Source of the DNA: Gammaproteobacteria bacterium
GTDB taxonomy: Bacteria; Pseudomonadota; Gammaproteobacteria; Chromatiales; Sedimenticolaceae
NCBI GenBank assembly: GCA_020445245.1
Contig: JAGRHB010000033.1
Span: forward strand, 1 to 11,101
Direction: 5' to 3'
Length of the DNA: 11,101 nucleotides
The translations under genes were made by a program, and so were the position numbers. Each line of letters opens with the position of its first letter. The stretch's first letter is position 1. Shown here piece after piece: positions 1-9,852 of the stretch. The notes below the pieces were generated by a model. It saw nothing but the letters and a program-made list of their open reading frames with translations. It had not been told where the DNA came from and did not search any database.

Positions 1-2
1 CT

Positions 3-554
3 TCGAGCAATGCCTCGCTGATGCTCGCAGTGGTCAATCAGCGCCTGGGGCAGACCGCCGAGGCGGAAGAGAGCTATCGCAAATCCGTGTCGCTGGATCC
101 GCACAACCCGATCGCGCTGACCGCATATGGCGCCTTCCTGTGCGAGCAAAAGCGCTACGCCGACGCGGACGCCAGCTTCCGTCGCGCCCTGAACAACCCG
201 CTGTTCAATACCCCCTGGGTGGCCCTGCACAATGCCGGGTCATGTGAAGAGATCGCCGGAGACACGGTCAGTGCCGAAAAGGACTACCGCGCGGCGCTGC
301 AGCTCAACCCGCGTTTCGCGCCGAGCCTGCTGGGTATGGCCAAAGCGAGTTTTCGCGACCAGAATTACTTGTCGGCACGGGCCTACCTTCAGCGTTATGC
401 TGAGGTGGCGCCGCATACGGCGGAGAGCCTCTGGCTTGGCGTGCAGACCGAGAACCAACTGGGTGACAGGGGCCAGATGTCCAGCTACGGTCTGAAACTC
501 AGGGCGAAATTCCCTGATTCCGAAGAAGCCAAGTACCTAAAAACGATCGAGTGA
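3..554 (+). CDS. pilW: Type IV pilus biogenesis/stability TPR protein PilW/PilF (3' part)
   Basis: The gene is truncated at the window's left edge; the frame is open from base 3, so the true start and any lipoprotein signal lie outside. The visible part, about 183 residues, is a run of tetratricopeptide repeats, with typical patterns such as AEAEESYRKSVSLDPHNP, YADADASFRRAL and AEKDYRAALQLNPRFAP. The C-terminal end (SYGLKLRAKFPDSEEAKYL) resembles the end of PilW/PilF proteins. In Pseudomonas, PilF is an outer-membrane lipoprotein (pilotin) needed for assembly of the PilQ secretin and for pilus stability. The stop codon lies three bases before rodZ, so the two are probably cotranscribed and perhaps translationally coupled. 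The pilW-rodZ neighbourhood is the usual one in many gammaproteobacteria and supports the call. A generic TPR protein cannot be excluded from the partial sequence alone. Confidence 0.85.
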   Translation, partial: SSNASLMLAVVNQRLGQTAEAEESYRKSVSLDPHNPIALTAYGAFLCEQKRYADADASFRRALNNPLFNTPWVALHNAGSCEEIAGDTVSAEKDYRAALQLNPRFAPSLLGMAKASFRDQNYLSARAYLQRYAEVAPHTAESLWLGVQTENQLGDRGQMSSYGLKLRAKFPDSEEAKYLKTIE

Positions 555-557
555 GCT

Positions 558-1652
558 ATGAGCGCCGTAATGTCCGATCAGTCAGTCAATAACGTGGCAG
601 AGTTTTTCACCCCGGGGCCGGGCGAGCGCCTGCGTGCGGCGCGCCTGTCGATGGGCTTCGACCTGGCGAAAATCGCGAGCGAGTTGCACCTGACGTCGGC
701 GGTGGTCGCCGCCCTCGAGGCGGACGACTACAGCGAAATTCAGGCGCGCGTGTTTGTTCGCGGTTACCTGCGCAACTACGCGCGGATAGTCGGTATGCCG
801 GTGGAATCCATCCTGCGTCAATTCGATGAAAAGTGGCCCGATGACAGCGCCCGCCAGACGGTGGTCAGGCAGTCGCCGAAGCTTCCGGCTGACGGTGGCC
901 CCAGCCGCGGTTGGGCCGGCGCCATGACATGGTTGCTGATTGTCGGCATGGTCGTGCTGTTCCTGATGTGGTGGCGCGGTTATCTGGATGAGATCGTGCC
1001 GCAGCAGATTCGCACGGGCAGCCTCATCGAGGGTGGGGCCACGGCACGCGGCGATGCGGTCGAGAGCACCGCCGACGGCATGATGCTGGACGTCGATCCG
1101 GCCCTGGCCGACGGCAGCCTGCGCCTGCCGCCGCCATCGCCCGAGGTTGCCGTCGAACCTGAACCTGCCCCGGCCACCGACGGCGGTCGGTCGGTGCAGC
1201 TGCCCGAAAGCGAAGCCGGCCTGTCGCCGGTGCTGCCGCCTCCGGTTGAAACGACGGTGGACGCCACGACAGTATCGTCGGTCAGAACTGAGCCACTCAC
1301 GGTGTCTCCACCTGGACCGGCAGCCGGGGTCAGTTCCAGAAACGAGGATCCGGACGCACTCACTCTGGTGCCTGGCGCGGGTGCGAGTGAGGGGGCCCCG
1401 GTGGTCGATCGGACCAAGCAGGTCGTATTGACGTTCAACGCGGCGTGTTGGGTGGACGTGCGCGACAGTGAGCGCAAGTTCAAGCTGTTCGGCGAGATGC
1501 CGAAGGGCGAGCGCAAGGTCCTTGCAGGGCAGCCACCGTACAAGTTGGTCATCGGCAATGCACAGGCGGTGTCGATCACCGTCGATGGCAAACCCTTTGA
1601 CTTGGCAGCACATGCCAAGGGTAACGTTGCGCGGTTTACTCTCGACCCCTGA
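558..1652 (+). CDS. rodZ: Cytoskeletal bactofilin-independent cell-shape protein RodZ
   Basis: This 364-residue protein has the RodZ architecture. A cytoplasmic Cro/CI-type helix-turn-helix domain lies at about residues 20-90 and includes [19 protein letters not shown] and the signature [17 protein letters not shown] single membrane segment spans about 119-139. A long Pro/Ala/Glu/Val-rich, low-complexity periplasmic linker runs from about 150 to 285. A C-terminal beta domain of the DUF4115 type covers about 289-364 ([18 protein letters not shown]). In the family, the HTH domain binds MreB and RodZ helps the elongasome keep rod shape; it also affects peptidoglycan synthesis. The ATG at 558 sits three bases after the pilW stop with a weak GAGTGAG ribosome site; the ATG at 570 is a possible alternative. 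The gene is followed by an intrinsic terminator instead of the usual ispG. The product is close to the E. coli RodZ length and looks intact. Confidence 0.93.
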   Translation: MSAVMSDQSVNNVAEFFTPGPGERLRAARLSMGFDLAKIASELHLTSAVVAALEADDYSEIQARVFVRGYLRNYARIVGMPVESILRQFDEKWPDDSARQTVVRQSPKLPADGGPSRGWAGAMTWLLIVGMVVLFLMWWRGYLDEIVPQQIRTGSLIEGGATARGDAVESTADGMMLDVDPALADGSLRLPPPSPEVAVEPEPAPATDGGRSVQLPESEAGLSPVLPPPVETTVDATTVSSVRTEPLTVSPPGPAAGVSSRNEDPDALTLVPGAGASEGAPVVDRTKQVVLTFNAACWVDVRDSERKFKLFGEMPKGERKVLAGQPPYKLVIGNAQAVSITVDGKPFDLAAHAKGNVARFTLDP

Positions 1653-1680
1653 CTGGTGTCCCTGAGGTATTGCGCGATAT

Positions 1681-1708
1681 GCCCCGCATTGCGGGGCTTT
1701 GGTTTTTT
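1681..1708 (+). terminator. Rho-independent terminator after rodZ
   Basis: A perfect 7-bp stem, GCCCCGC (1681-1687) with GCGGGGC (1691-1697), closes a three-base loop. It is followed by TTTGG and a six-T tract at 1703-1708. It lies 28 bases after the rodZ stop and should end the pilW-rodZ transcript. The T tract ends only 15 bases before the hisS ATG, leaving no room for a separate downstream promoter. It could therefore also act as a leader attenuator for hisS. Confidence 0.8.
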
Positions 1709-1723
1709 CACACGACGGTATCA

Positions 1724-2998
1724 ATGGCAAAGAGCATCCAGGCTATTCGGGGCATGCACGACGTGCTTCCGCAGCAGAGTCCACTTTGGCAGTTTCTGGA
1801 AAGCCGCGTGGCGGCGGTGCTGGCGTCGTACGGTTACCGTGAGATCCGTATGCCAGTCCTCGAAATGACCGAGCTGTTCAAGCGCTCGATCGGCGAGGTC
1901 ACGGACATCGTCGAAAAGGAGATGTACACCTTCGACGACCGCAACGGTGACAGCCTGACGCTACGTCCGGAGGGCACGGCGGGCTGCGTGCGTGCGGCAA
2001 TGGAACACGGTCTGTTGCATAACCAGACCCAGCGACTGTGGTACCAGGGGCCGATGTTTCGCCATGAGCGTCCACAGAAAGGGCGCTATCGCCAGTTCCA
2101 GCAGATCGGTGTCGAGACCTTCGGCATGCCTGGCCCGGACATTGATGCCGAACTGATCCTGATCACTGCACGTATCTGGAAGGCGCTGGGTATCCCCGGG
2201 CTGCAGCTGCAGCTCAATACCCTCGGCACGTCATTGGAGCGCGCCGCCTACCGCGAGGAACTGGTGGCCTATTTCGAGGCCCATGCCGAGGTACTGGACG
2301 AGGACAGCCAGCGCCGCCTGCGCAGCAACCCCTTGCGTATCCTCGACAGCAAGAACCCGGCGATGCGCGAGATGCTCGACGCAGCGCCTGTGCTGACCAG
2401 TCATCTCGGCGACGAATCACGTGCACATCTGGCGTTCATCTGCAACGCGCTTGACCATGCGGGCGTCGCCTATGTGATCAATCCACGCCTGGTGCGCGGA
2501 CTCGATTACTATGCGCGGACCGTGTTCGAATGGGTGACCGACCGGCTTGGTGCGCAGGGCACTGTATGTGCCGGCGGCCGTTACGATGGGCTGGTGGAAC
2601 AGCTCGGCGGCCGGCCTGTGCCGGCGGTCGGTTTTGCGATGGGCCTGGAGCGGTTGGTCGCAGTGCTGGAGGAGGTCAATCCGGACGCGGCGACAAAGGT
2701 TTCGGATATCTATCTGGTGCTGGTAGGCGACGCGGCGGCACGCGAAGGGCTGTTGCTGGCCGAGCAGCTGCGCGACGCGTTTCCGCAGCTGGAGATCGTG
2801 TGCAACTGTGGCGGCGGCAGTCTGAAGGCGCAGTTCAAACGCGCGGACCGTAGCGGTGCAAGTTTTGCCCTGGTGCTGGGTGACAGTGAGATCGAGGACG
2901 GAACGGTGGCGCTCAAGCCGCTGCGCTCGGACGATTCACAGGTGATGGTCGCACGCGAAAGCGTGATCGGGACGTTGAAAGAGCGGTTCGCCGGCTGA
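1724..2998 (+). CDS. hisS: Histidine--tRNA ligase (HisRS)
   Basis: HisRS is a class II aminoacyl-tRNA synthetase that activates histidine with ATP and charges tRNA-His in the cytoplasm. The 424-residue product equals the E. coli enzyme in length. Visible motifs: the N-terminal [17 protein letters not shown] at 81-85; the motif 2 region [17 protein letters not shown] from 113; the histidine-binding loop [15 protein letters not shown] from 256; GGRYDGL at 284-290; and the motif 3 GFAMGLERL at 303-311. The last ~95 residues form the anticodon-binding domain. The frame is open upstream to 1670, but that extension would be encoded by the terminator hairpin and has no family similarity, so I use the ATG at 1724. 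No good Shine-Dalgarno precedes it. The gene heads the run hisS-yfgM-bamB-der. ispG, which normally sits directly upstream, is absent here. Confidence 0.97.
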   Translation: MAKSIQAIRGMHDVLPQQSPLWQFLESRVAAVLASYGYREIRMPVLEMTELFKRSIGEVTDIVEKEMYTFDDRNGDSLTLRPEGTAGCVRAAMEHGLLHNQTQRLWYQGPMFRHERPQKGRYRQFQQIGVETFGMPGPDIDAELILITARIWKALGIPGLQLQLNTLGTSLERAAYREELVAYFEAHAEVLDEDSQRRLRSNPLRILDSKNPAMREMLDAAPVLTSHLGDESRAHLAFICNALDHAGVAYVINPRLVRGLDYYARTVFEWVTDRLGAQGTVCAGGRYDGLVEQLGGRPVPAVGFAMGLERLVAVLEEVNPDAATKVSDIYLVLVGDAAAREGLLLAEQLRDAFPQLEIVCNCGGGSLKAQFKRADRSGASFALVLGDSEIEDGTVALKPLRSDDSQVMVARESVIGTLKERFAG

Positions 2999-3017
2999 AG
3001 CAGGCGCGAATTCAAAT

Positions 3018-3024
3018 GCGGAGA
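3018..3024 (+). promoter_or_regulatory. Ribosome binding site of yfgM
   Basis: GCGGAGA lies eight bases before the ATG at 3033. It supports that start in the 34-base gap after hisS. Confidence 0.55.
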
Positions 3025-3032
3025 ACAGACAG

Positions 3033-3668
3033 ATGAGTACCTACCAGACCGACGAAGAACAGGTCGAAGCCATCAAGCGATGGTGGAAGGAAAATGGCAA
3101 ATCGGTGATCGGCGGTATCGTGCTCGGGTTTGCGGTCATCGGCGGCTGGCAGGGTTGGCAGGGCTACCAGCGCAACCAGGGCGAGGCGGCGTCGATGATT
3201 TTCGACACCATGCGTCAGGCGATCCGGGCTGGGCAGCAGGACCAGGCGATCAACGACGGCAAGCGCCTGATCGGCGAATTCGGGGGCACCGCGTATGCCA
3301 GCTTCGCAGCGCTGGAACTGGCCAGGCTGTCCTATGGGCGCGGCGAGAAAGCGGCCGCGCGCAACCACCTGCAATGGGTGACCGAGTCCGCACCAGATGT
3401 CTCTCTCAAGGAGTTGGCACGCCTGCGCCTCGGCCGTCTGCTGCTCGACATGAACGAGCTCGACGCGCTGAAAAAGCTGCTGAATGAGCCCGTGGCCCAG
3501 GCGTTTGCCGGTGAGTTCGCGGTCTTGCGCGGAGACCTCGAGCACGCGCGCGGGGACGCCGATGCGGCACGTCTGGCATACCAGGACGCACTGCTCAAAG
3601 GGGTCGAGGACGAAGGACTGCTGCGCATGAAACTTGTCGACGTCGGCGGCCAGGTCCCGACCTCCTGA
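3033..3668 (+). CDS. yfgM: YfgM family membrane-anchored TPR protein
   Basis: This 211-residue protein has a short charged N-terminus (MSTYQTDEEQVEAIKRWWKE), one membrane segment at about 24-42 rich in Gly/Ile/Val, and a periplasmic alpha-helical TPR-like domain covering the rest. That is the YfgM family layout, and the length is close to the E. coli protein (206). In E. coli, YfgM associates with the SecYEG translocon together with PpiD and helps hand over secreted proteins to periplasmic chaperones. The gene sits 34 bases after hisS and 10 bases before bamB, as in many gammaproteobacteria. This places it in one transcription unit with an outer-membrane assembly factor. Its stop codon overlaps the bamB ribosome site. 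Identification rests on domain layout plus context; there is no catalytic motif to test. Confidence 0.92.
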   Translation: MSTYQTDEEQVEAIKRWWKENGKSVIGGIVLGFAVIGGWQGWQGYQRNQGEAASMIFDTMRQAIRAGQQDQAINDGKRLIGEFGGTAYASFAALELARLSYGRGEKAAARNHLQWVTESAPDVSLKELARLRLGRLLLDMNELDALKKLLNEPVAQAFAGEFAVLRGDLEHARGDADAARLAYQDALLKGVEDEGLLRMKLVDVGGQVPTS

Positions 3669-3670
3669 GG
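3665..3670 (+). promoter_or_regulatory. bamB ribosome binding site overlapping the yfgM stop
   Basis: CTGAGG(G) contains the yfgM TGA at 3666-3668 and is placed eight bases before the ATG at 3679. This supports that start and suggests translational coupling of yfgM and bamB. Confidence 0.5.
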
Positions 3671-3678
3671 GTTCCATT

Positions 3679-4842
3679 ATGCGACGCCTCTCATTGTTGC
3701 TCGTGGCGCTGCTGCTCGGCGGCTGTGGAACCTTCGCCGACCCGACCGAGTGGTTCGCCGGCCCCAACGTCGTTCAACCGTCGGAACTACTGGACCTGGA
3801 AAACAAGGTGCAGCCGCAGACCCTATGGTCGCGCGATATCGGTGCCGGCAGTGACGAGTTGAGTTTGAATCTGGAGCCACAGGTGCGTGGCGATACCGTC
3901 TATGTCGTGGATGCCGAGGGGTTGGTCCAGGCGCTCGACGCCAAGACGGGATCCGTCGTGTGGCGGGTCGAACTCGATGTGCCGGCAACCGGTGGTCCCG
4001 GTGTCGGCGAGGGTCTGGTGTTGATCGGCACCAGCGAGGCCGAAGTTATCGCGCTGGCGGTCGACTCCGGAACAGAACGCTGGCGTGCACCTGTGTCCAG
4101 CGAGGTGTTGTCCGTCCCGGTGGCGGTCAATGGTGTCGTCATCGCACATACCATCGACGGCAAACTGTTTGGCCTGGAGGCGACCAACGGGAACGAGCGT
4201 TGGCGCTATGAGCGCGAGGTCCCTGTGCTGACCCTGCGCGGTAGCGGTTCGCCGGTAGTCTCGGGTGGCTCGGTGTACGTCGGCATGGCCGGCGGCCGGC
4301 TGCTGGCGCTGCGGATCGACAACGGCGGCCTGATCTGGGATGCCGCCGTGACCGTTCCTGGCGGCCGCTCCGAATTGCAGCGCCTGGCCGATATCGATGG
4401 CGATCCGATCGTACTTGGTGGCGGGGTATTCGTGGCGACCTACCAGGGCGAGGTGGCTGCACTCGAACAGAGCAGCGGGCGTGTGGCCTGGCGGCGCAAG
4501 CTGTCTTCGTACAGCCGCATGGCGGCGGATCGCAACGGCCTGTACGTCGGTGATGCCGATGGTGTGGTCTGGGGCCTGGACCTGCGCTCCGGTGCCGCGC
4601 GCTGGAGTCAGGATGCGCTCAAGCATCGCAGGCTTTCAAATATCGCGGTGGTCGACGGTCTGGTGGTGGCCGGTGATTTCGAGGGTTACCTGCATTGGAT
4701 GGATCATGAGAACGGCAGTCTGGTGGCGCGTACCCGTGCCGGCAGTGACCCGATCACCACCGGGATGCAGGTGGTTGATGGGGTCCTGTATGTGCAAGGC
4801 GATGGCGGCGAGTTGACCGCCGTACGTCTGCCTTCGCGCTGA
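3679..4842 (+). CDS. bamB: Outer membrane protein assembly factor BamB (lipoprotein)
   Basis: BamB is a lipoprotein of the BAM complex that binds BamA and helps insert beta-barrel proteins in the outer membrane. The 387-residue product (E. coli 392) begins with a lipoprotein signal peptide, [15 protein letters not shown], followed by the lipidated Cys16. Residue +2 is Gly, not Asp, which predicts outer-membrane sorting. The mature part is a beta-propeller: I count eight repeats of the type [22 protein letters not shown]. Each is a G/D-x-x-G-x-V-x-A-L-D-x-x-x-G-x-x-x-W unit, starting near residue 74 and ending with [13 protein letters not shown]. The frame is open back to 3634, but that start overlaps yfgM and would push the signal peptide inside, so 3679 is chosen. 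The gene lies 10 bases after yfgM and 8 before der. Confidence 0.96.
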   Translation: MRRLSLLLVALLLGGCGTFADPTEWFAGPNVVQPSELLDLENKVQPQTLWSRDIGAGSDELSLNLEPQVRGDTVYVVDAEGLVQALDAKTGSVVWRVELDVPATGGPGVGEGLVLIGTSEAEVIALAVDSGTERWRAPVSSEVLSVPVAVNGVVIAHTIDGKLFGLEATNGNERWRYEREVPVLTLRGSGSPVVSGGSVYVGMAGGRLLALRIDNGGLIWDAAVTVPGGRSELQRLADIDGDPIVLGGGVFVATYQGEVAALEQSSGRVAWRRKLSSYSRMAADRNGLYVGDADGVVWGLDLRSGAARWSQDALKHRRLSNIAVVDGLVVAGDFEGYLHWMDHENGSLVARTRAGSDPITTGMQVVDGVLYVQGDGGELTAVRLPSR

Positions 4843-4850
4843 GAGTTGCC

Positions 4851-6245
4851 ATGCTGCCGGTCATTGCCCTGGTCGGGCGCCCCAATGTAGGCAAGTCCAC
4901 GCTGTTCAATCGGCTGACCCGCACGCGTGACGCGCTGGTCGCGGACCAGCCGGGCCTGACGCGTGATCGCAAGTACGGCATCGGTCGCCTGGGTTCACGT
5001 CCTTATGTGGTCGTCGATACCGGCGGACTCAGCGGCGACAACCAGGGCGTTGACGTGCTGATGGAGCGGCAGGTCCGCATGGCGATCGGCGAGGCGGATC
5101 TAGTGTTCTTCATCCTCGATGGGCGCGATGGCCTGACGGCGGGTGACCAAATCATTGCCGAGGGACTGCGGCGCACCGGCAAATCGATCACGCTGGTGAT
5201 CAACAAGACCGAGAGTCTCGACTACAACACCATCAGCGGCGATTTCCATGCGCTCGGCCTGGGCGAGCCGGTGCCGATCGCCGCGGCACATGGTCGTGGG
5301 GTGCATGGGCTGATCAACCGGGTCCTCGACGCGCTGCCGGATGACGGGGGCGATTCAGCGGCCGACCTCGAGCCGGGCATACAGATTGCCGTGGTCGGGC
5401 GGCCGAACGTGGGCAAGTCGACACTGGTCAACCGCTTGCTCGGCGAGGACCGGGTGGTCACGTTCGATCAGCCGGGAACCACCCGCGACAGCATCTATAT
5501 CCCGTTCGAGAGCGATGGCAAACGCTACACGCTGATCGATACTGCCGGCGTGCGGCGGCGCGCAAAGATCAGCGAAACAGTCGAAAAGTTCAGCGTCATC
5601 AAGACGTTGCAGGCCATTGAACAGGCCAATGTGATCCTGTTGGTGCTGGATGCCAAACAGGGCATCTCTGATCAGGATGCCGGGCTGGCGGGGCATGTGG
5701 TCGAGAGTGGGCGGGCGCTTGTGGTAGTGATCAATAAGTGGGACGGCCTCAGCGGCGATGAGCGGGATCGCGTGAAGAGCGAGATGCAGCGCCGCCTGCC
5801 ATTCCTCGATTTTGCCGATTGGCGGTTCGTTTCGGCCCTGCACGGCAGTGGCGTCGGTCACCTTCTCGGTGCCGTGGATGCCTCCTACGCAGCGGCGATG
5901 AGCGACCTCAAGACGCCGGAGCTGACGCGAATTCTCGAAGACGCCGTCGCCGAGCACCAGCCACCGCTGGTGCATGGGCGGCGGATCAAGCTGCGCTATG
6001 CACACCAGGGAGGCAAGAACCCCCCGATCATCATCATTCACGGCAACCAGACCGCCGACGTCCCTGCGACCTACCAGCGCTACCTGATGAACCGGTTCCG
6101 TGGCGTGCTGCAGCTGCGTGGCACGCCGTTGCGTATCGAGTTCAGGACCGGGGAAAACCCGTTTGCCGGCAGGCGTAACAAGCTGACTGAACGGCAGCGA
6201 AAGAAGCGTGGCCGCATGATGAAGTTCGTCGGCAAGAAGAAATAG
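4851..6245 (+). CDS. der: Ribosome biogenesis GTPase Der (EngA)
   Basis: Der is an essential GTPase with two tandem G domains followed by a KH-like domain; it acts in late assembly of the 50S subunit. The 464-residue protein shows all three parts. G domain 1 has GRPNVGKS at 9-16, DTGG at 56-59 and NKTE at 118-121. G domain 2 has GRPNVGKS at 183-190, DTAG at 230-233 and NKWD at 295-298. The KH-like domain lies at about 352-440, with a Lys/Arg-rich tail that probably contacts rRNA. The G4 motif of domain 1 is NKTE where E. coli has NKTD. The start at 4851 is eight bases after the bamB stop, with GAGAG as a ribosome site. The gene ends the plus-strand run and converges on xseA. Confidence 0.97.
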   Translation: MLPVIALVGRPNVGKSTLFNRLTRTRDALVADQPGLTRDRKYGIGRLGSRPYVVVDTGGLSGDNQGVDVLMERQVRMAIGEADLVFFILDGRDGLTAGDQIIAEGLRRTGKSITLVINKTESLDYNTISGDFHALGLGEPVPIAAAHGRGVHGLINRVLDALPDDGGDSAADLEPGIQIAVVGRPNVGKSTLVNRLLGEDRVVTFDQPGTTRDSIYIPFESDGKRYTLIDTAGVRRRAKISETVEKFSVIKTLQAIEQANVILLVLDAKQGISDQDAGLAGHVVESGRALVVVINKWDGLSGDERDRVKSEMQRRLPFLDFADWRFVSALHGSGVGHLLGAVDASYAAAMSDLKTPELTRILEDAVAEHQPPLVHGRRIKLRYAHQGGKNPPIIIIHGNQTADVPATYQRYLMNRFRGVLQLRGTPLRIEFRTGENPFAGRRNKLTERQRKKRGRMMKFVGKKK

Positions 6246-6251
6246 CCACGG

Positions 6252-7628
6252 CTAGAGGTCCGCTTCCGGGTCACCGTCGACACAGACGGCATTCACCGTC
6301 AGTTCCAGCACGCCGTCGGCGAGCAATGCCTGCAGGGCATCGCCGACTTCCACCTCGGCCGCATGGGCAAGCACTTTCCCGCTGTCACCGCGGCGCAACA
6401 CCGAATAGCCGCGCTGCAGCGTGGCCAGCGGACTCACCGCATTCAGTTGTCGGACCAGCGCCGCAAGCTGTTCATGGCGACGTTGCCCGCCAGAAGTCCA
6501 GGCCTGGTCGAGACGCCCTGGGAGGCCCGCAAAGCGTTGTTGCAGCAATCTCAGCTGCTGTATAGGGCTGCGGTCGTGCAGGTGGCGGGTCAGCGCGCGC
6601 AGCATGCCCTGGTTTCTGTCCAGTGACTGGCGCATTGCACGTGCCAGCCGAAGGTCGAGACTGTCCAGACGCTGCTGGTACTGACGCAGGCGACTGGCCG
6701 GTGCCGCACGCTGCAGGCGGCCGCGCAGGCGCAGCAGCAGCTGTCCATCGATCGTGATGCGACGGCGCACGACACGTTCCAGACGCTGCGCATGGCCCTG
6801 GATCCGGGTGGACAGCGTGCCGGCATCTGCGCTGATCAACTCGGCGGCCGACGAGGGAGTCGGTGCGCGCCGGTCGGCGACGAAATCGGCGATCGTGAAA
6901 TCGATCTCGTGCCCGACAGCACTGACCACCGGGACGTCCGCCGCCGCGATTGCGCGCGCCAGGCGTTCGTCGTTGAATGCCGCCAGGTCTTCGGCCGAAC
7001 CGCCGCCGCGCGTCAACAGCAGCACGTCACAGTCGGCGCGCCGCAGCGCGAGATCGAGTGCTTTCAACAACTCGTCGGCGGCACCTTTGCCCTGCACCTG
7101 GGCGGGAAAAATCGTCACCGGCAGCTGGGGTGAGCGGCGGCGCAGCACTTTCAACACGTCGCGGATCGCGGCGCCGGAAGGTGAGGTGATGACGCCCAGT
7201 CGCAGCGGGAACGCCGGGAGGGGCTTTTTGCGTGCGGCATCGAACAGACCCTCGGCCTGCAGTTTCTGTTTGAGTGCCTCGAATTCCCGCTGCGCCGATC
7301 CGGCGCCAGCTGCCTCAAGGTGTTCGATGACCAGCTGAAACTCGCCGCGTGGCTCATAAAAGCTGATGCGCGCCCTTACGAGGACCTGATCACCGTTGGC
7401 GGGCGTGTGGCGAAGCAGCTGCCGTTTGGCGCGGAACAGCGCACAGCGCACCTGGGCGTGCGCGTCTTTCAGGCTGAAGTACAGGTGGCCTGATCCGGGC
7501 ACCGCGAGGTTGGAGATCTCACCTTCGATCCACAACAGCGGAAAGCTGCCCTCGAGCACCGCGCGCGCCTCGGCGTTGAGCCTGCTGACGCTGTAGATGT
7601 CGCGTGTTTCGAGGGTGGGGTCTGGCAT
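6252..7628 (-). CDS. xseA: Exodeoxyribonuclease VII large subunit
   Basis: XseA is the catalytic large subunit of exonuclease VII. With several XseB subunits it degrades single-stranded DNA from either end into oligonucleotides, in repair and processing of DNA ends. The 458-residue product (E. coli 456) has an N-terminal OB-fold (IYSVSRLNAEARAVLEGSFP, then WIEGEISNL and GHLYFSLKD, residues 11-54). The catalytic core carries VITSPSGAAIRDVL, RGGGSAEDLAAFND (207-220) and SAVGHEIDFTIADFVADRRA (236-255). A long Arg/Gln/Leu-rich coiled coil (~265-400) is probably where XseB binds; a conserved C-terminal segment (LQRGYSVLRR) follows. The ATG has no recognizable Shine-Dalgarno and lies 14 bases after the T tract of the upstream lipoprotein terminator. 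The gene converges on der with a six-base gap. xseB is not in the window. Confidence 0.96.
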   Translation of the reverse strand: MPDPTLETRDIYSVSRLNAEARAVLEGSFPLLWIEGEISNLAVPGSGHLYFSLKDAHAQVRCALFRAKRQLLRHTPANGDQVLVRARISFYEPRGEFQLVIEHLEAAGAGSAQREFEALKQKLQAEGLFDAARKKPLPAFPLRLGVITSPSGAAIRDVLKVLRRRSPQLPVTIFPAQVQGKGAADELLKALDLALRRADCDVLLLTRGGGSAEDLAAFNDERLARAIAAADVPVVSAVGHEIDFTIADFVADRRAPTPSSAAELISADAGTLSTRIQGHAQRLERVVRRRITIDGQLLLRLRGRLQRAAPASRLRQYQQRLDSLDLRLARAMRQSLDRNQGMLRALTRHLHDRSPIQQLRLLQQRFAGLPGRLDQAWTSGGQRRHEQLAALVRQLNAVSPLATLQRGYSVLRRGDSGKVLAHAAEVEVGDALQALLADGVLELTVNAVCVDGDPEADL

Positions 7629-7642
7629 GGGGGCTGAGCGAC

Positions 7643-7668
7643 AAAAAAGCCGGGCTGGGCCCGGCTTT
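7643..7668 (-). terminator. Rho-independent terminator between the lipoprotein gene and xseA
   Basis: Read on the minus strand, a 9-bp perfect stem AAAGCCGGG/CCCGGCTTT (7668-7660 with 7654-7646) encloses a five-base loop. The T tract is the complement of 7643-7648 and partly overlaps the stem. It lies 24 bases after the lipoprotein stop and ends that transcript. The T tract ends 14 bases before the xseA ATG, so xseA transcription must read through it or start inside it. Confidence 0.85.
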
Positions 7669-7691
7669 CTTCCAGTGGCAGAGCGCGTTCC

Positions 7692-8036
7692 TTAGTGGTA
7701 GAGGTATGCCGGGTTGCCTACACCAACCTGGCTGGCCGCCTGCTCCTGGCCCATGCGGCCCTGGAACGCGGCCTGGTCGGCCAGTTTCTTGGCCGTGGCG
7801 TAGTCGCCCTTGGCGGCGGCCTCTTCGGCTGATGTGAGCACCTTGCCGGTGTCGCGCCATTCGCCGCCGACGGCGGCGGCCTTTTTCTGTTCGGCCTTGG
7901 CGGCAGCCAGTGCGTTTTCATACGAGCCCTTGTCGCCCGCTGCCGGGGCGGCTGCCTCTTTGGTGCCTTGCTGCGCACACCCGACGATGCCGAAAGCAAG
8001 GGTGGTGAAAGCGGCTGCCAATAGAATCTTTTTCAT
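7692..8036 (-). CDS. Small alpha-helical lipoprotein, resembling SoxXA-binding (SoxK/SAXB-like) proteins
   Basis: The 114-residue product starts with a clear lipoprotein signal, MKKILLAAAFTTLAFGIVG, followed by lipid-acceptor Cys20; residue +2 is Ala, predicting outer-membrane sorting. The mature part has an Ala/Gly/Lys linker, then two predicted amphipathic helices (about 39-57 and 65-104) flanking GGEWRDTGK. The pattern is YENALAAAKAEQKKAAA, WRDTGK, AEEAAAKGDYATAKKLADQA, QGRMGQEQA. From memory this resembles small periplasmic proteins annotated as SoxXA-binding protein SoxK/SAXB in sulfur oxidizers, which stimulate the SoxXA cytochrome; I cannot verify that here, and no sox gene is present in the window. 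The second helix could also be read as a single TPR-like unit. The gene has a good ribosome site and its own terminator, so it is a separate unit inserted between xseA and guaB. Function remains open. Confidence 0.9.
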   Translation of the reverse strand: MKKILLAAAFTTLAFGIVGCAQQGTKEAAAPAAGDKGSYENALAAAKAEQKKAAAVGGEWRDTGKVLTSAEEAAAKGDYATAKKLADQAAFQGRMGQEQAASQVGVGNPAYLYH

Positions 8037-8040
8037 GTGA

Positions 8041-9744
<1,704 letters not shown>

Positions 9745-9758
9745 GTCGCCGACCCGGC

Positions 9759-9840
9759 CAGCGGCGGGCCTTGCTCCTGATGGGCAGCCGCCGCTGTAGA
9801 TCCCGATGCCCGGTGAGCCCCTGGCGCCCCGCCGTTTTTT
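9759..9840 (+). promoter_or_regulatory. Structured guaB-guaA intergenic region, possible attenuator
   Basis: A 9-bp perfect inverted repeat CAGCGGCGG (9759-9767) / CCGCCGCTG (9788-9796) can form a hairpin with a 20-base loop. The same left arm, CGGCGGG (9762-9768), is also complementary to CCCGCCG (9828-9834), which directly precedes a six-T tract (9835-9840). A short local stem GGCG/CGCC (9823-9833) can form there too. The arrangement could be a weak terminator or an attenuator with competing folds. The region is GC-rich, so chance complementarity is possible. Confidence 0.4.
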
Positions 9841-9852
9841 GGAACCAACCAC

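Noticed and set aside
1670..1723. Upstream in-frame start for hisS adding 18 residues
   Set aside because: The extension would be encoded by the terminator hairpin; the family and its length of 424 residues fit the ATG at 1724.
582..1730. 382-codon open frame on the minus strand opposite rodZ
   Set aside because: It is Arg/His-rich with no recognizable domain and lies fully over the well-supported rodZ; it is a GC-rich shadow frame.
6754..7338. 194-codon plus-strand frame inside xseA
   Set aside because: It has Ser/Ala/Arg-rich composition typical of an antisense frame of a GC-rich gene; xseA is well supported.
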